A stretch of DNA of 29,079 nucleotides from JBGZFC01 sp041846575 (GCA_041846575.1 JBGZFC010000025.1:1-29079), one strand, 5' to 3'. Counted from the first letter of the stretch, positions 7,030-15,513 are shown. The notes: generated from the letters alone by a model not told the origin. A program made the numbers and translations.

Positions 7030-7836
7030 CTAAATCTCACTTGCTGCATCATCAGGAGCTTTTTTCACTACAAATGCACTTAATTCCCAAATCATGTAAA
7101 GAGGCGTTGTAACAACAAACAACGAGAACGGATCACCTCCCGGCGTAATCAAAGCTGCGAGGAAAAGCGAGCCTACGAAAGCGTGTCGTCTGTACTTCTT
7201 AAAAAAAGGTCGGTATATCAGTCCCAAATTCGATAATAGCCAGAATATCAGGGGAAGTTCAAACACTAATCCCATTATCAGAATAAGTGTGTAGAAATTG
7301 TTCATATAAGAGTCGAGCGATATGCGATTTTCAATCGTACTGCTTAATTCGAAGGTAATCAGGAAACGAAAAATTAACGGAAAAACAATGAAATATCCCA
7401 CTAGGCAACCCACTATGAACATAAATCCTCCAAACCCAAATGCCAATCTCACCTTTTTTACCTCATTTTCAAATAAAGCGGGACTTATAAATTTCCACAA
7501 TTCGTAAATTATATACGGAATTGAGAAAAGTAAACCGAAAGCAAATGATGTGGAAACATAGGTCATAAACTGTGTGGACATATTTATATTTAGGATTTCC
7601 ACCGAAAAAGCATCAGCGGAAAAGTCGGGAAGAAAGGTTAGATATTCTCCGACTTTTTCAAAAAATCGGTAGGTAATAAAATCGGAAGAGCGTGGCGCAA
7701 GAACAATACTTTCGAATATCTTCGGTATTAGAAAAAAACCAAAAATCGTGAAAACAGACAGAGCTGCCAATATACGTATCAAAGTCCACCTGAATTCCTC
7801 CAAGTGTTCCCAAAACGACATCTCTTTTTCTGCCAT
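7030..7836 (-). CDS. tatC: Sec-independent protein translocase subunit TatC
   Basis: Polytopic inner-membrane core of the twin-arginine translocase, which recognises RR signal peptides and exports folded proteins. The 268-aa product has the family N-terminus MSFWEHLEEFRWTLIR (residues 6-21; E. coli has the L.EL..R pattern). It has about six membrane segments, SIPYIIYELWKFISPALFENE in the middle and GLVFELPLIFWLL followed by a basic loop and ALITPGGDPFS near the end; the FELP and TPGGDP-like stretches are TatC signatures. The acidic periplasmic loop before MSTQFM is longer than in E. coli, as is common in Bacteroidota. tatA lies 244 bases upstream on the same strand; no tatB is present. Confidence 0.96.
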   Translation of the reverse strand: MAEKEMSFWEHLEEFRWTLIRILAALSVFTIFGFFLIPKIFESIVLAPRSSDFITYRFFEKVGEYLTFLPDFSADAFSVEILNINMSTQFMTYVSTSFAFGLLFSIPYIIYELWKFISPALFENEVKKVRLAFGFGGFMFIVGCLVGYFIVFPLIFRFLITFELSSTIENRISLDSYMNNFYTLILIMGLVFELPLIFWLLSNLGLIYRPFFKKYRRHAFVGSLFLAALITPGGDPFSLFVVTTPLYMIWELSAFVVKKAPDDAASEI

Positions 7837-8080
7837 TATTCTCCTGTTTTTTTAACTTATTCTTGTTTGAAAAATGTTTTATTTATCCGTATTTGTTCTC
7901 AATTGCAACTGTTTTTTATGTTTTGCACAGTTACTAACGGCTTTAAGTCCGTTCGTCCCATTTATTAAATATATTTGCTTTCGTTCACCAATGCAACAAA
8001 CCACATGTATATGTCGGTTGCAGTGTTCAAAAGTAACACAAGAACTTCATTTGGGTATTATTACGGATAATTATAAAATT
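7837..8080. other. tatA-tatC intergenic region
   Basis: The 244-base gap holds no convincing gene. On the minus strand a TACTTTTG (-7-like) lies at 8028-8035 but with no -33 partner at the right spacing. A short inverted repeat, AACGG and CCGTT, flanks bases near 7936-7953. Either tatC is read through from the tatA promoter or it has a weak promoter of its own. Confidence 0.4.
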
Positions 8081-8278
8081 CTATTTGTCAGAGTCCTTGT
8101 TTTCGGGGTCAGACTTTATCTCATCTTCGATATCGTGCAATCCTTTCTTAAAACTACTGATTCCTTTGCCTAAACCTTTCATTAATTCGGGTATTCTTTT
8201 TCCTCCGAAAAACAGCAAAATAGCCAAGAAAATTATAGGAATTTCCCAGCCGTTGAGATTGATAAAAAGTAGATTCAT
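8081..8278 (-). CDS. tatA: Sec-independent protein translocase subunit TatA
   Basis: Small single-span membrane protein that oligomerises on TatC to form the protein-conducting element. The 65-aa product begins with a short hydrophobic helix (IPIIFLAILLFFGGKRIPEL, residues 13-32) ending in the TatA hinge FGGKRIPEL, followed by an amphipathic helix (MKGLGKGISSFKKGL) and an acidic tail. The length fits TatA/E and not TatB. A second in-frame extension is not needed: the ATG at 8278 puts the helix at the right distance from the N-terminus. A consensus promoter lies 70 bases upstream. Bacteroidota commonly have only TatA and TatC, as here. Confidence 0.94.
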   Translation of the reverse strand: MNLLFINLNGWEIPIIFLAILLFFGGKRIPELMKGLGKGISSFKKGLHDIEDEIKSDPENKDSDK

Positions 8279-8347
8279 AATTGTAATCTGTTAATTTTAT
8301 ATGTTTGAGATTTAATATATTTATCCCCAAAAACGAAACAACCAATA

Positions 8348-8379
8348 CAAAAATAGAATTTATTATTTAGTTTTTCAAA
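8348..8379 (-). promoter_or_regulatory. Bacteroidota-type promoter for tatA
   Basis: Minus strand: TTTG (8379-8376), 20 bases, then TATTTTTG (8355-8348). Both elements and the spacing match the consensus TTTG-N19-21-TAnnTTTG. It lies 70 bases before the tatA ATG and downstream of the nuclease gene stop. Confidence 0.7.
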
Positions 8380-8402
8380 TTTAATAAATGTAGATTTGAT
8401 TT

Positions 8403-9425
8403 TTATCTTATCAATAAATCCACATAAACCGGAAGGTGGTCGCTAAATCCGCCTGTATAAGTAGTTCCCAGATAAGTTCTGCGTGGTTTTTTATTTCCCG
8501 ATGAGTTGTCTCTCTCCAATAAAAACTCCGGTTTGAAAACGTGTGCCTCAGAGTTTTTAACTTTAATAGAATTATCGGTTCTCAACAGATTGCCACTTAC
8601 AATAATTTGGTCAAGAATCTCCCACCTGTCCCTGTAATAATATGTGCCGAAATCGCGTTCTTTTATTCGATGAAAAAACAGATTATACAACTCATAATCG
8701 TCTCTAAAGTAGTTGAGACTTCTTGCTTCTAGAGTCTGAAATATACTCTTATTATCGGGATGGTCGTTAAAATCGCCCATGATGATTATATTGGCTTTTC
8801 CACGAACAACAAACAGACTATCAACCTTTGTCCGCAACAAATCGGCAACTTCAATTCGAGCCGGTTCAGATGCCTGCTGTCCACCTGTCCTGCTGGGAAA
8901 ATGGCACAAAAAGAAATCTAAACTGTCGCCATTTACTACTCTACCTGTTGCATGCAAAATATTTCGAGTAGAACCTCTGCGTTTATCTTTAAAAGTAACT
9001 TCATACTCGTTGTAATGTAACAACTTAAATTGGTCGGGTTGATACAGAAGAGCCAAATCAATACCTCTGCTGTCGGGAGAATCTGTTACGATATATTTAT
9101 AGTTTTGTGCTTTAAGTGACGAGCGTCGTGTTAAATCAGAAATTACGGAATCATTTTCTATTTCGCACAATCCTACAATCGCAGGTGACTGCATGCCTCC
9201 AATTGCGGTAATAACACGAGATATGTTTTTCAGTTTTTCCCAATATTTATAAGGAGTCCAAGTTTTTACACCATCGGGTAAAAATTCGTTATCATTTTTA
9301 GTTGGGTCATCTTTCGTATCGAACAGATTTTCCACATTGTAAAACACGGCACGAAATTGACTTTGCGAGAATGCACACGAAACGCAAATAAACAACAAGA
9401 TGATGAGAACAGGAACTTTTTTCAT
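8403..9425 (-). CDS. Secreted endonuclease/exonuclease/phosphatase-family protein
   Basis: Metal-dependent phosphodiesterase/nuclease fold, 340 aa, exported. N-terminal signal peptide (residues 1-21; LIILLFICVSCAFSQ) with a likely cut after AFS; the C-V-S-C sequence could instead act as a poor lipobox. Catalytic signatures follow in the right order: FYNVENLFD (N30, N33), GLCEIEN (metal-binding E), CHFPSRTGG (H), IIMGDFNDHP (D, N), LDQI and the C-terminal GFSDHLPV (D-H pair). Family members cleave DNA, RNA, phosphoinositides or sphingomyelin; the substrate here cannot be assigned, but extracellular or periplasmic nucleic acid scavenging is a fair guess. It starts 16 bases after the beta-helix lipoprotein gene and is probably co-transcribed with it. 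Confidence 0.9.
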   Translation of the reverse strand: MKKVPVLIILLFICVSCAFSQSQFRAVFYNVENLFDTKDDPTKNDNEFLPDGVKTWTPYKYWEKLKNISRVITAIGGMQSPAIVGLCEIENDSVISDLTRRSSLKAQNYKYIVTDSPDSRGIDLALLYQPDQFKLLHYNEYEVTFKDKRRGSTRNILHATGRVVNGDSLDFFLCHFPSRTGGQQASEPARIEVADLLRTKVDSLFVVRGKANIIIMGDFNDHPDNKSIFQTLEARSLNYFRDDYELYNLFFHRIKERDFGTYYYRDRWEILDQIIVSGNLLRTDNSIKVKNSEAHVFKPEFLLERDNSSGNKKPRRTYLGTTYTGGFSDHLPVYVDLLIR

Positions 9426-9440
9426 GTTTCAAAAATCGGG

Positions 9441-10853
9441 TTACTCATCAACAAACTCATGACAACCCATATCGGGAGCGGCATCGGTCAGACGTGGAAT
9501 ACCGTTTATATCGTAAGGAAAATCAAGAGAATATTGTATGTCTGCAGCATTTATGGCAACCGAAGCTGAATCCAACCGGAAATCGTATTTTCGGCTGTTA
9601 TCCTCGTTAATTGAGCGGAAAGTTTTTTCTTTTGTATTCCATATATTATTAACGAAGTGCGAGTTGGATTTTTCTTCCGACTTAATCAAGTTGCTTATAA
9701 AAAGAAAGTTAGAAGGTATTCCGTCCTCAATTTTGTACATAATTTCATCGGACTGTGTCCCTTCAATAATACTGTTCACAATTCTCAAATTATTTAACGG
9801 AAAAACATCATCTCCTACTTTGTTCGCGATAACTAAAGCACGCGAAAGTCGAGTATCCCAATTAAAATAGTTGCCGATAGTACAATGTACAAAGTCGTAC
9901 TTACCGCCAACCAATAATACAGATGCTCCACCCGTATTGGTTATTTGAGAGTTGTAAATATCTATATCGCAGTTTACTGCTTGCAGTCCGGTAGATAAGT
10001 GATTGTGTATTACTACATTTTTAAGTACAGCTTTTTTCGCACTCTCATCAGAATGCTTAAATTGTATGCCGTAATGTGCATTCCTTATTTGAACGTTTTC
10101 GAAATGGTTGCCAAAACTGAGTGAATCAACAAAAACTCCCTGCCACTGTCCGGGAACCAAGTCGTAGGAAACTTCTCCAACCATATTATCGTTTCTGCTT
10201 CCTCTGAAAACTATCGGATTGTTTATTGAGCCTTGGGCAATTACTTTACCGTCAATATAAAAGCCTGCATTTCTATCGAAAAAGAAACGAGCATTTTCGT
10301 CGATAGTCAGTGTAACGCCATGTTTCACGATAAGTGAATCTTGCAATAAAAACGGTTTTTCTCCCGTAAGCGTGGTGTCATTTTCAAATATCTTTTTTCC
10401 AAAAATATATGCATCCTGACCGAAAGCCTCCAACAGCACAGACTGCTCCGCCCCCGACCTTTTAAACAGGATATTGTCTTCAATAAGCACGGGATTGTTT
10501 TCTAAAGTCGGATTTACGGTTACTTCTACAAAAATAAACAGACTGTCGCCGGCTAAAATCTCCACGTTGTTAAATTCATGACCGCTCATACCATCCACAT
10601 TAATTCTGAAACCGCTTGTTCCAAACTTTTCGAGTTTGATTTGCTCGATAAGCAGAGCATTTTTGTTTTTGTTGTAAACTTTGAGAAGTTTAGTTGACGA
10701 ACCTATTGTTGTAAACACCGTATCAAATCGAACCGTATCTACCGAAAAAGTCAGTCTGTCACTCGGATTGGATGAATACTTAATATCAGTATCGCAAGAT
10801 GCGAGAAAACCGATAAACAGCAGGAATGGGAAAAGATATTTTAATGCTTTCAT
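9441..10853 (-). CDS. Right-handed beta-helix lipoprotein
   Basis: Predicted surface or outer-membrane lipoprotein of 470 aa. The start at 10853 is chosen because MKALKYLFPFLLFIGFLASC then forms a textbook lipoprotein signal with lipobox LASC (C20); an upstream ATG at 10892 would add 13 residues before it. An N-terminal all-beta region precedes a run of parallel beta-helix coils (for instance IVFRGSRND, FENVQIRNAHYGIQFKHSD, LKNVVIHNHLSTGLQAVNCD, IYNSQITNTGG). The C-terminus PDMGCHEFVDE matches the PDxGxxE ending of many Bacteroidota beta-helix proteins ('choice-of-anchor Q' type). Such proteins often bind or cleave polysaccharides, but no catalytic residues can be named. It lies 15 bases before the secreted nuclease gene. 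Confidence 0.85.
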   Translation of the reverse strand: MKALKYLFPFLLFIGFLASCDTDIKYSSNPSDRLTFSVDTVRFDTVFTTIGSSTKLLKVYNKNKNALLIEQIKLEKFGTSGFRINVDGMSGHEFNNVEILAGDSLFIFVEVTVNPTLENNPVLIEDNILFKRSGAEQSVLLEAFGQDAYIFGKKIFENDTTLTGEKPFLLQDSLIVKHGVTLTIDENARFFFDRNAGFYIDGKVIAQGSINNPIVFRGSRNDNMVGEVSYDLVPGQWQGVFVDSLSFGNHFENVQIRNAHYGIQFKHSDESAKKAVLKNVVIHNHLSTGLQAVNCDIDIYNSQITNTGGASVLLVGGKYDFVHCTIGNYFNWDTRLSRALVIANKVGDDVFPLNNLRIVNSIIEGTQSDEIMYKIEDGIPSNFLFISNLIKSEEKSNSHFVNNIWNTKEKTFRSINEDNSRKYDFRLDSASVAINAADIQYSLDFPYDINGIPRLTDAAPDMGCHEFVDE

Positions 10854-10872
10854 TGTTATGTGATAATAACAT

Positions 10873-10898
10873 AAAAGTGTGAGCAAATTCACACTTTT
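10873..10898 (-). terminator. Rho-independent-like terminator after pepD
   Basis: Perfect inverted repeat AAAAGTGTGA / TCACACTTTT with a 6-base loop, 10-bp stem. On the minus strand it lies about 61 bases after the pepD stop and ends in TTTTAT. It sits only 20 bases before the lipoprotein start, so transcription of that gene must either read through it or start very close. Confidence 0.6.
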
Positions 10899-10959
10899 AC
10901 GTTCGTTTTGTTTTAAAAACTCGTTCAGAAATAATAACGAAATTGCTTCGAGTTTATTA

Positions 10960-12429
10960 TTATTTCGCCTGAGTCGAAGGTATATTTTCGAGTATTTTTA
11001 TCAGATAGTTCCAAAATTTAGGAACAGATGATATTTTCATTTTTTCATCGGGCGAGTGTACGTCTATAACATCGGGTCCGATAGAAATCATATCCAAGTT
11101 GGGATATTTTTCCAAGAACAAGCCGCATTCCAAACCTGCGTGTATCGCTTTTATTTTTGGTTCCACATTGAAAAGTTTGAAATATTCCGATTTTGCATGA
11201 TTCAAAATATTTGAATTTGGATTTGGTTGCCAACCAGGATATCCGTCGCTGTTCACAACCTTCGCTCCGGCAAGGTTGAAAACAGCCGAAACCATATTTA
11301 CAATATCCTCTTTGCTCGATTCCACAGAGCTTCTTTGGCTTGTTGTAATTTCAATAATATTACCCTCCTGCATTTTTATAGATGCCAGGTTTGTAGATGT
11401 TTCAACCAGTCCTTCAATATCTTGACTCATAGCAATCACGCCGTGAGGACAAGCATAAAGTGCGCGAATAAGATTTTTCATTGTACCTCTTTTGATTACT
11501 TCTACCGGAGTTACAACCGTCTCAAGATGTATATCCAGATTAGGCTCTATATTTTTGTATTCGTTTTGCACTTTTGCCAAAAAAAGATTCAGTTTCACTC
11601 TTACATCCTCTTTATATTTCTGTTTTACACCTACCACGGCATAAGCCTCTCTTGGTATGGCATTGTGCAAATTTCCCCCGTCAATTTCGGCGAGACGCAT
11701 TTTGTATCTCTCGTCCAATAGCGAATAGAGATATCTGTTAAGAATTTTGTTTGCATTGCCAAGTCCTTTGTGAATATCTCCACCCGAGTGTCCTCCTCGC
11801 AGACCTTTCACCTGTACTTTAAACCAAAAATAATTTTTCGGAGCTTGCTTTTTCTCATATTTAAAATATGCCTTAGTTCCTTTTCCTCCGGCACAACCGA
11901 TATAAATCTCGCCCTCTTCTTCCGTATCCAGATTCAGAAGAATATCTCCCGTGAAAAATTCTTCCTCCAACGAATTGGCTCCGGTTAATCCGGTCTCTTC
12001 GTCAACAGTGAAAAGAGCTTCGATTTTGCCATGCGACAAATCGTCTGATGCCAATACCGCCAATTGAGCAGCTACGCCAATACCATTGTCAGCACCCAAA
12101 GTTGTGCCGTTTGCTCTTACCCAGTCACCATCGATAATCGTTTCAATCGGGTCGTTATCGAAATCGTGTTCAACATCGCTGTTTTTCTCGCAAACCATAT
12201 CAACATGTGATTGCAAAATAATGGTTGGCACATTTTCTTTTCCTTTTGTGGCAGGTTTCGTGATAAGTACGTTGCCGGCTTTATCTTGTTTAGCTTCCAA
12301 GTTGTGTTCTTTTGCAAAATCCATCAAATATGCACAGATTTTTTCTTCTTTCTTTGATGCACGCGGAATTTGCGAAATTTCATAAAAGTACTTCCAAACA
12401 ATAGTTGGTTCTAAATTTCTGATAGTCAT
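10960..12429 (-). CDS. pepD: Aminoacyl-histidine dipeptidase (M20 family)
   Basis: Cytosolic zinc dipeptidase (peptidase D, M20C) that cleaves Xaa-His and other dipeptides. The 489-aa length is close to E. coli PepD (485). The first metal-binding motif is LQSHVDMV (H75, D77), then TTLGADNGIG (D114, bridging), the general base region TVDEETGL (E144/E145), NLDTEEEG and the family-typical KGLRGGHSGGDIHKG. C-terminal HAGLECGLF and SIGPDVIDVHSPDEK supply the last ligands; H in HSPDE is the expected metal histidine. It stands alone, divergent from the 73-aa membrane protein gene, with a hairpin terminator downstream. No convincing Bacteroidota promoter could be found in the 257-base divergent gap for this strand. 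Confidence 0.96.
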   Translation of the reverse strand: MTIRNLEPTIVWKYFYEISQIPRASKKEEKICAYLMDFAKEHNLEAKQDKAGNVLITKPATKGKENVPTIILQSHVDMVCEKNSDVEHDFDNDPIETIIDGDWVRANGTTLGADNGIGVAAQLAVLASDDLSHGKIEALFTVDEETGLTGANSLEEEFFTGDILLNLDTEEEGEIYIGCAGGKGTKAYFKYEKKQAPKNYFWFKVQVKGLRGGHSGGDIHKGLGNANKILNRYLYSLLDERYKMRLAEIDGGNLHNAIPREAYAVVGVKQKYKEDVRVKLNLFLAKVQNEYKNIEPNLDIHLETVVTPVEVIKRGTMKNLIRALYACPHGVIAMSQDIEGLVETSTNLASIKMQEGNIIEITTSQRSSVESSKEDIVNMVSAVFNLAGAKVVNSDGYPGWQPNPNSNILNHAKSEYFKLFNVEPKIKAIHAGLECGLFLEKYPNLDMISIGPDVIDVHSPDEKMKISSVPKFWNYLIKILENIPSTQAK

Positions 12430-12686
12430 AATATTATATATACGTTAGTTGATTAGTAAAAAATTAATATTAAGCTTGATAATTGAAAAAATTACAACAC
12501 AATACTTCTCGCGATTTCTCACGAAGAAAACAGGGTTATCTGTAAAATTTGCTTTATACATTTTTCAATTAGCGTATAAAAATAGATAAAAAATGTTGTT
12601 CTCACAAAATATTTAGCTTCTTTAATAAGAAAAATGGTGGTTTAATTTGTTAATTAAATTATCTTTGCGCCACAATTAAAAAAAGC
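12430..12686. other. Divergent intergenic region with promoter for the 12687 operon
   Basis: AT-rich gap without genes. On the plus strand TATCTTTG (12660-12667) matches the -7 consensus and lies 19 bases before the ATG at 12687. The -33 region (around 12637, GTGG) is a poor match. No clear promoter toward pepD and no strong hairpin was seen. Confidence 0.5.
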
Positions 12687-12908
12687 ATGATTAAAACAAT
12701 ACTTTTAGGAATCGTTATTTTGCTCATTGCTATTTTGCTGATGGGGATAAGAGTTTTCTTTACCAAATCAGGAAAATTCCCCAATACGCATGTCGGGGGA
12801 AACAAAGCTATGAGAGAAAGAAATATTTCATGTGCCACTTCTCAAGACCGTGAAAGTTATAAAAAAGAGAGTCCTGTAATAAAGATACTTAAAAACGAAA
12901 ATATATAA
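12687..12908 (+). CDS. Small single-span membrane protein of unknown function
   Basis: 73 aa. One membrane helix at residues 4-23 (TILLGIVILLIAILLMGIRV) is followed by a polar tail with the pattern KFPNTHVGGNKAMRERNISC then ATSQD. I recall this FPNTHVGGNKAM...GI.CA.SQD arrangement from small Bacteroidota proteins of unknown function, which supports it being a real conserved gene, but no role is assigned. The cysteine followed by SQD is the most conserved-looking part. It begins 20 bases after a -7 promoter element and lies 19 bases before the OmpH-like gene, so the two form an operon. It could be a membrane factor linked to envelope or redox functions; that is speculation. Confidence 0.75.
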   Translation: MIKTILLGIVILLIAILLMGIRVFFTKSGKFPNTHVGGNKAMRERNISCATSQDRESYKKESPVIKILKNENI

Positions 12909-12927
12909 TTAATCAATTTTTATAGAA

Positions 12928-13575
12928 ATGAAAAATAATTACTCTTACATTGTAAGTGGAGTTTTAGCCGTTGCGCTTATCGTTCTTTACATCCTGTTTT
13001 TCAATCAAAAAAAGTCACGTGCTAACAACAATTCAAGCGACTTGATATCGATGGTTAACGATTCATCGATAACTCTTCCAATTGCTTATGTTAATGTCGA
13101 TTCTCTATTGCTAAATTACAATTTTGCAAAAGATTTAAATGAAGCATTAATGAGAACGGAAGAGAATTCAAGAGCATCATTAAATCAAAAAGAGAGAGAA
13201 TTTAACACTGCTGCTCAGGATTTTCAACGTAAAATGCAAAACAACGCATTCTTAAGCCAAGAGAGAGCAGAGCAAGAACAACAACGCTTGATGAAAATGC
13301 AACAAGAGTATCAACTCATGGCAGAGCGACTTACACAAGAGTTTGCATTGGAACAACAAAAACTCAACATCGAATTGAGTGACACGATAAAAGTTCGTTT
13401 GGCTGAATTTAACAAAGACAAAGGCTACCAAATTATTTTCAGCAATACCTCTGCAGACAATATTTTATATGCCGACAAAAAATATGATATTACCAATGAC
13501 GTAATAGATTTTTTGAATAAAAAATATGGACCTCAAACTTCGGCTTCATCCTCAAAAACAGAAAAGAAAAAATAA
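12928..13575 (+). CDS. OmpH/Skp-family periplasmic chaperone-like protein
   Basis: 215 aa. An N-terminal membrane anchor or uncleaved signal (residues 7-26) is followed by IAYVNVDSLLLNYNFAKDLN, the start of the OmpH domain. A long coiled coil rich in glutamine and glutamate follows (roughly 80-155, QKEREFNTAAQDFQRKMQ...), and then the closing segment GYQIIFSNTSADNILYADK. This is the Skp fold: a trimer whose coiled-coil arms hold unfolded outer-membrane proteins in the periplasm. E. coli Skp is 161 aa with a cleaved signal; the longer N-terminus and lysine-rich tail here are usual in Bacteroidota. A strong terminator lies 33 bases after the stop. Confidence 0.88.
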   Translation: MKNNYSYIVSGVLAVALIVLYILFFNQKKSRANNNSSDLISMVNDSSITLPIAYVNVDSLLLNYNFAKDLNEALMRTEENSRASLNQKEREFNTAAQDFQRKMQNNAFLSQERAEQEQQRLMKMQQEYQLMAERLTQEFALEQQKLNIELSDTIKVRLAEFNKDKGYQIIFSNTSADNILYADKKYDITNDVIDFLNKKYGPQTSASSSKTEKKK

Positions 13576-13608
13576 CAAGAGGTCGAAACATTATAATAAT
13601 AAGGAGAC

Positions 13609-13647
13609 TGTCTCAAAAGTAACGTTGCTTTTGAGACAATCTTTTTT
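13609..13647 (+). terminator. Rho-independent terminator after the OmpH-like gene
   Basis: TGTCTCAAAAG (13609-13619) pairs perfectly with CTTTTGAGACA (13628-13638), leaving an 8-base loop. Outer bases AGA/TCT extend the stem past a mismatch, and TTTTTT follows at 13642. The glycosyltransferase reading frame begins only 13 bases later. Confidence 0.88.
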
Positions 13648-13660
13648 ATCTCTACCTTGA

Positions 13661-14827
13661 GTGAAACATTGGAATAAATATATTCAGAAGCAAAAAAAAG
13701 AGTATCTTCAAAACCAATTGTCAATTGATTTTGCGGCAGATATTATTGTGGTTATCCCATGTCTCAATGAGCCAAACTTAAATGTTACACTTCAAAGCCT
13801 GTACGACTGTAACAAAACAGATTCAAACATTGCAATAATTACAATCTTAAACTCCAGTGTCAGAAGCCGTGAAAACGAAATTGAGCAAAACAGGAGGTCT
13901 CTTTTAGAAATCAACGATTTTGCAAAATCTCACGAAACATCAACCTTAAAGTTTTTCCAACTGATTTTTGAGAATCTTCCCCGAAAACATGCAGGAGTAG
14001 GATTGGCTCGAAAAATAGGTATGGACATAGCCGTAAAACACTTTTTAGATACGCAAAACGCAAATGGAATTATTGTTTCGTTGGATGCAGATTGCACTGT
14101 TTCAAAAAACTTCTTTGTAGAAATAGAAAAAGCTTACAAAACCGAAAAAAAATTAAACTGTACTGTGCATAACTTCCACCATAGAGTAGATTCGGATTTT
14201 CCGCAACTCGAAAAACCGATCCGCCAATACGAAAAATATCTCCGTTATTTTAGCCGATATATGCAAAAAATTGGATTTCCGTATTTCTATCACACCATAG
14301 GCTCCGCCTTTTCGGTACTTGCTGATGCTTACATAAGGGTAGGAGGAATGGGAAGACAGCAAGGCGGAGAAGATTTTTACTTTTTACAAAAAATATTCAC
14401 CCTTGGATATATAAAAGAGTTACAAGAAGTATTCGTCTATCCAATGGCTCGATTTTCTGACAGAGTCCCGTTTGGTACAGGACCTTCATTGCAAAAAATA
14501 ATTGATGAACCGGACAAACAGATGAGTGTTTATAGCAGGCAGTCTTTTCAAGCATTAGGAAGATTTTTTGCAATGAAAGACAAATTTTTTAAACAAGACA
14601 GAAGTGTTATTAATCACAAAATAAATCAATTACATCCGTCTGTAATACAATTTATAGAAGATACTGATTTTATTTACGATATCGAAGATTGTAATAAAAA
14701 TGCCGCCACTTTGGAGACTTTTAGAAAAAGATTCTTTCATCACTTCAATGCTTTTAAAATCATCAAGTTTTTAAACTTCGCTCATATCGAACACTTTGCA
14801 ATGGAAAATATCAGTGATATCACATAA
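13661..14827 (+). CDS. Family 2-like glycosyltransferase
   Basis: Nucleotide-sugar-dependent glycosyltransferase with a GT-A fold, 388 aa, probably cytosolic or membrane-associated. VIPCLNEP at residues 31-38 is the first nucleotide-binding strand, SLDADC (D142, D144) is the DXD-like metal site, and GGEDFYFLQKI (E237, D238) is the acceptor-activating ED motif. No clear transmembrane segment follows, unlike polysaccharide synthases. The start is a GTG directly after an in-frame TGA; no ATG occurs before residue 120, so an alternative start would have to be TTG further in. The gene begins 13 bases after the T-run of the preceding terminator and no good promoter is visible, so how it is expressed is unclear. 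Sugar and acceptor are unknown. Confidence 0.82.
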   Translation: MKHWNKYIQKQKKEYLQNQLSIDFAADIIVVIPCLNEPNLNVTLQSLYDCNKTDSNIAIITILNSSVRSRENEIEQNRRSLLEINDFAKSHETSTLKFFQLIFENLPRKHAGVGLARKIGMDIAVKHFLDTQNANGIIVSLDADCTVSKNFFVEIEKAYKTEKKLNCTVHNFHHRVDSDFPQLEKPIRQYEKYLRYFSRYMQKIGFPYFYHTIGSAFSVLADAYIRVGGMGRQQGGEDFYFLQKIFTLGYIKELQEVFVYPMARFSDRVPFGTGPSLQKIIDEPDKQMSVYSRQSFQALGRFFAMKDKFFKQDRSVINHKINQLHPSVIQFIEDTDFIYDIEDCNKNAATLETFRKRFFHHFNAFKIIKFLNFAHIEHFAMENISDIT

Positions 14828-14844
14828 AAAATATTAATTCCTTA

Positions 14845-14873
14845 TTGAAACACACATATTTTTTATACCTTTG
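14845..14873 (+). promoter_or_regulatory. Promoter for the MarC-family gene
   Basis: TTG at 14845-14847, 18 bases, then TACCTTTG at 14866-14873, matching the Bacteroidota -33/-7 pattern with slightly short spacing. The MarC-family ATG follows 37 bases later. Confidence 0.65.
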
Positions 14874-14910
14874 CATACGATAAATTATTAAACACTTAAA
14901 CACGTATACT

Positions 14911-15513
14911 ATGTTTTCAATAAATATTGTAGAAATATTAAGCGCATTTCTGGTTCTGTTTGCAATTATAGATGTCACCGGCTCTGTGCCAATCTTCATC
15001 GACATTAAAAACAGAAATCAAAATATCAGTTCCTTAAAAGCATCGTTATATTCATTCTTCTTTCTGTTGTTTTTTCTGTTTTTGGGAGAGTGGATTTTAC
15101 GACTTTTTCAGGTTGATATCTCATCGTTTGCTGTTGCCGGCGCGGTAGTGCTGCTTATATTATCCATAGAAATGATATTTGGAGTGGAAATTTTTAAAAA
15201 TGACAATCCCGATGGCAATTCTTCCACCCTTTTTCCGGTTGTATTTCCATTGATTGCAGGTCCCGGCACTTTTACAACCCTCCTGTCTATGCGAGCCGAA
15301 TATTCAACTATAAATCTGATTATTGCCGTAGCTGCAAACATGCTTATTGTATTTCTGGTATTGCAATTTTTAGACCCTGTAAAAAAACTATTAGGAGCAT
15401 CAGGAGCTTTTATTCTCAGGAAAATATTTGGAGTAATTCTTATGGCTATTGCTGTCAGACTACTTACATCGAATATGAGTGCTCTTATCGAATCAATAAA
15501 TAATAATATTTAA
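14911..15513 (+). CDS. MarC-family (UPF0056) integral membrane protein
   Basis: 200 aa with about six hydrophobic segments. The N-terminus EILSAFLVLFAIIDVTGSVP is the MarC signature (other members read ..LF.IVDP.G..P), and VFPLIAGPGTFTTLLSM near residue 115 is the second conserved segment with the GPG turn. The family was once linked to multiple antibiotic resistance in E. coli but that link is doubtful; transport of small molecules is suspected without proof. It has its own promoter and stands alone between the glycosyltransferase and the tRNA-Thr/tuf operon. Confidence 0.9.
   Translation: MFSINIVEILSAFLVLFAIIDVTGSVPIFIDIKNRNQNISSLKASLYSFFFLLFFLFLGEWILRLFQVDISSFAVAGAVVLLILSIEMIFGVEIFKNDNPDGNSSTLFPVVFPLIAGPGTFTTLLSMRAEYSTINLIIAVAANMLIVFLVLQFLDPVKKLLGASGAFILRKIFGVILMAIAVRLLTSNMSALIESINNNI

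Noticed and set aside
11227..11721. Plus-strand frame of 164 aa
   Set aside because: It lies wholly antisense to pepD, which has complete catalytic motifs. The frame is cysteine- and phenylalanine-rich without any domain and has no promoter or ribosome site.
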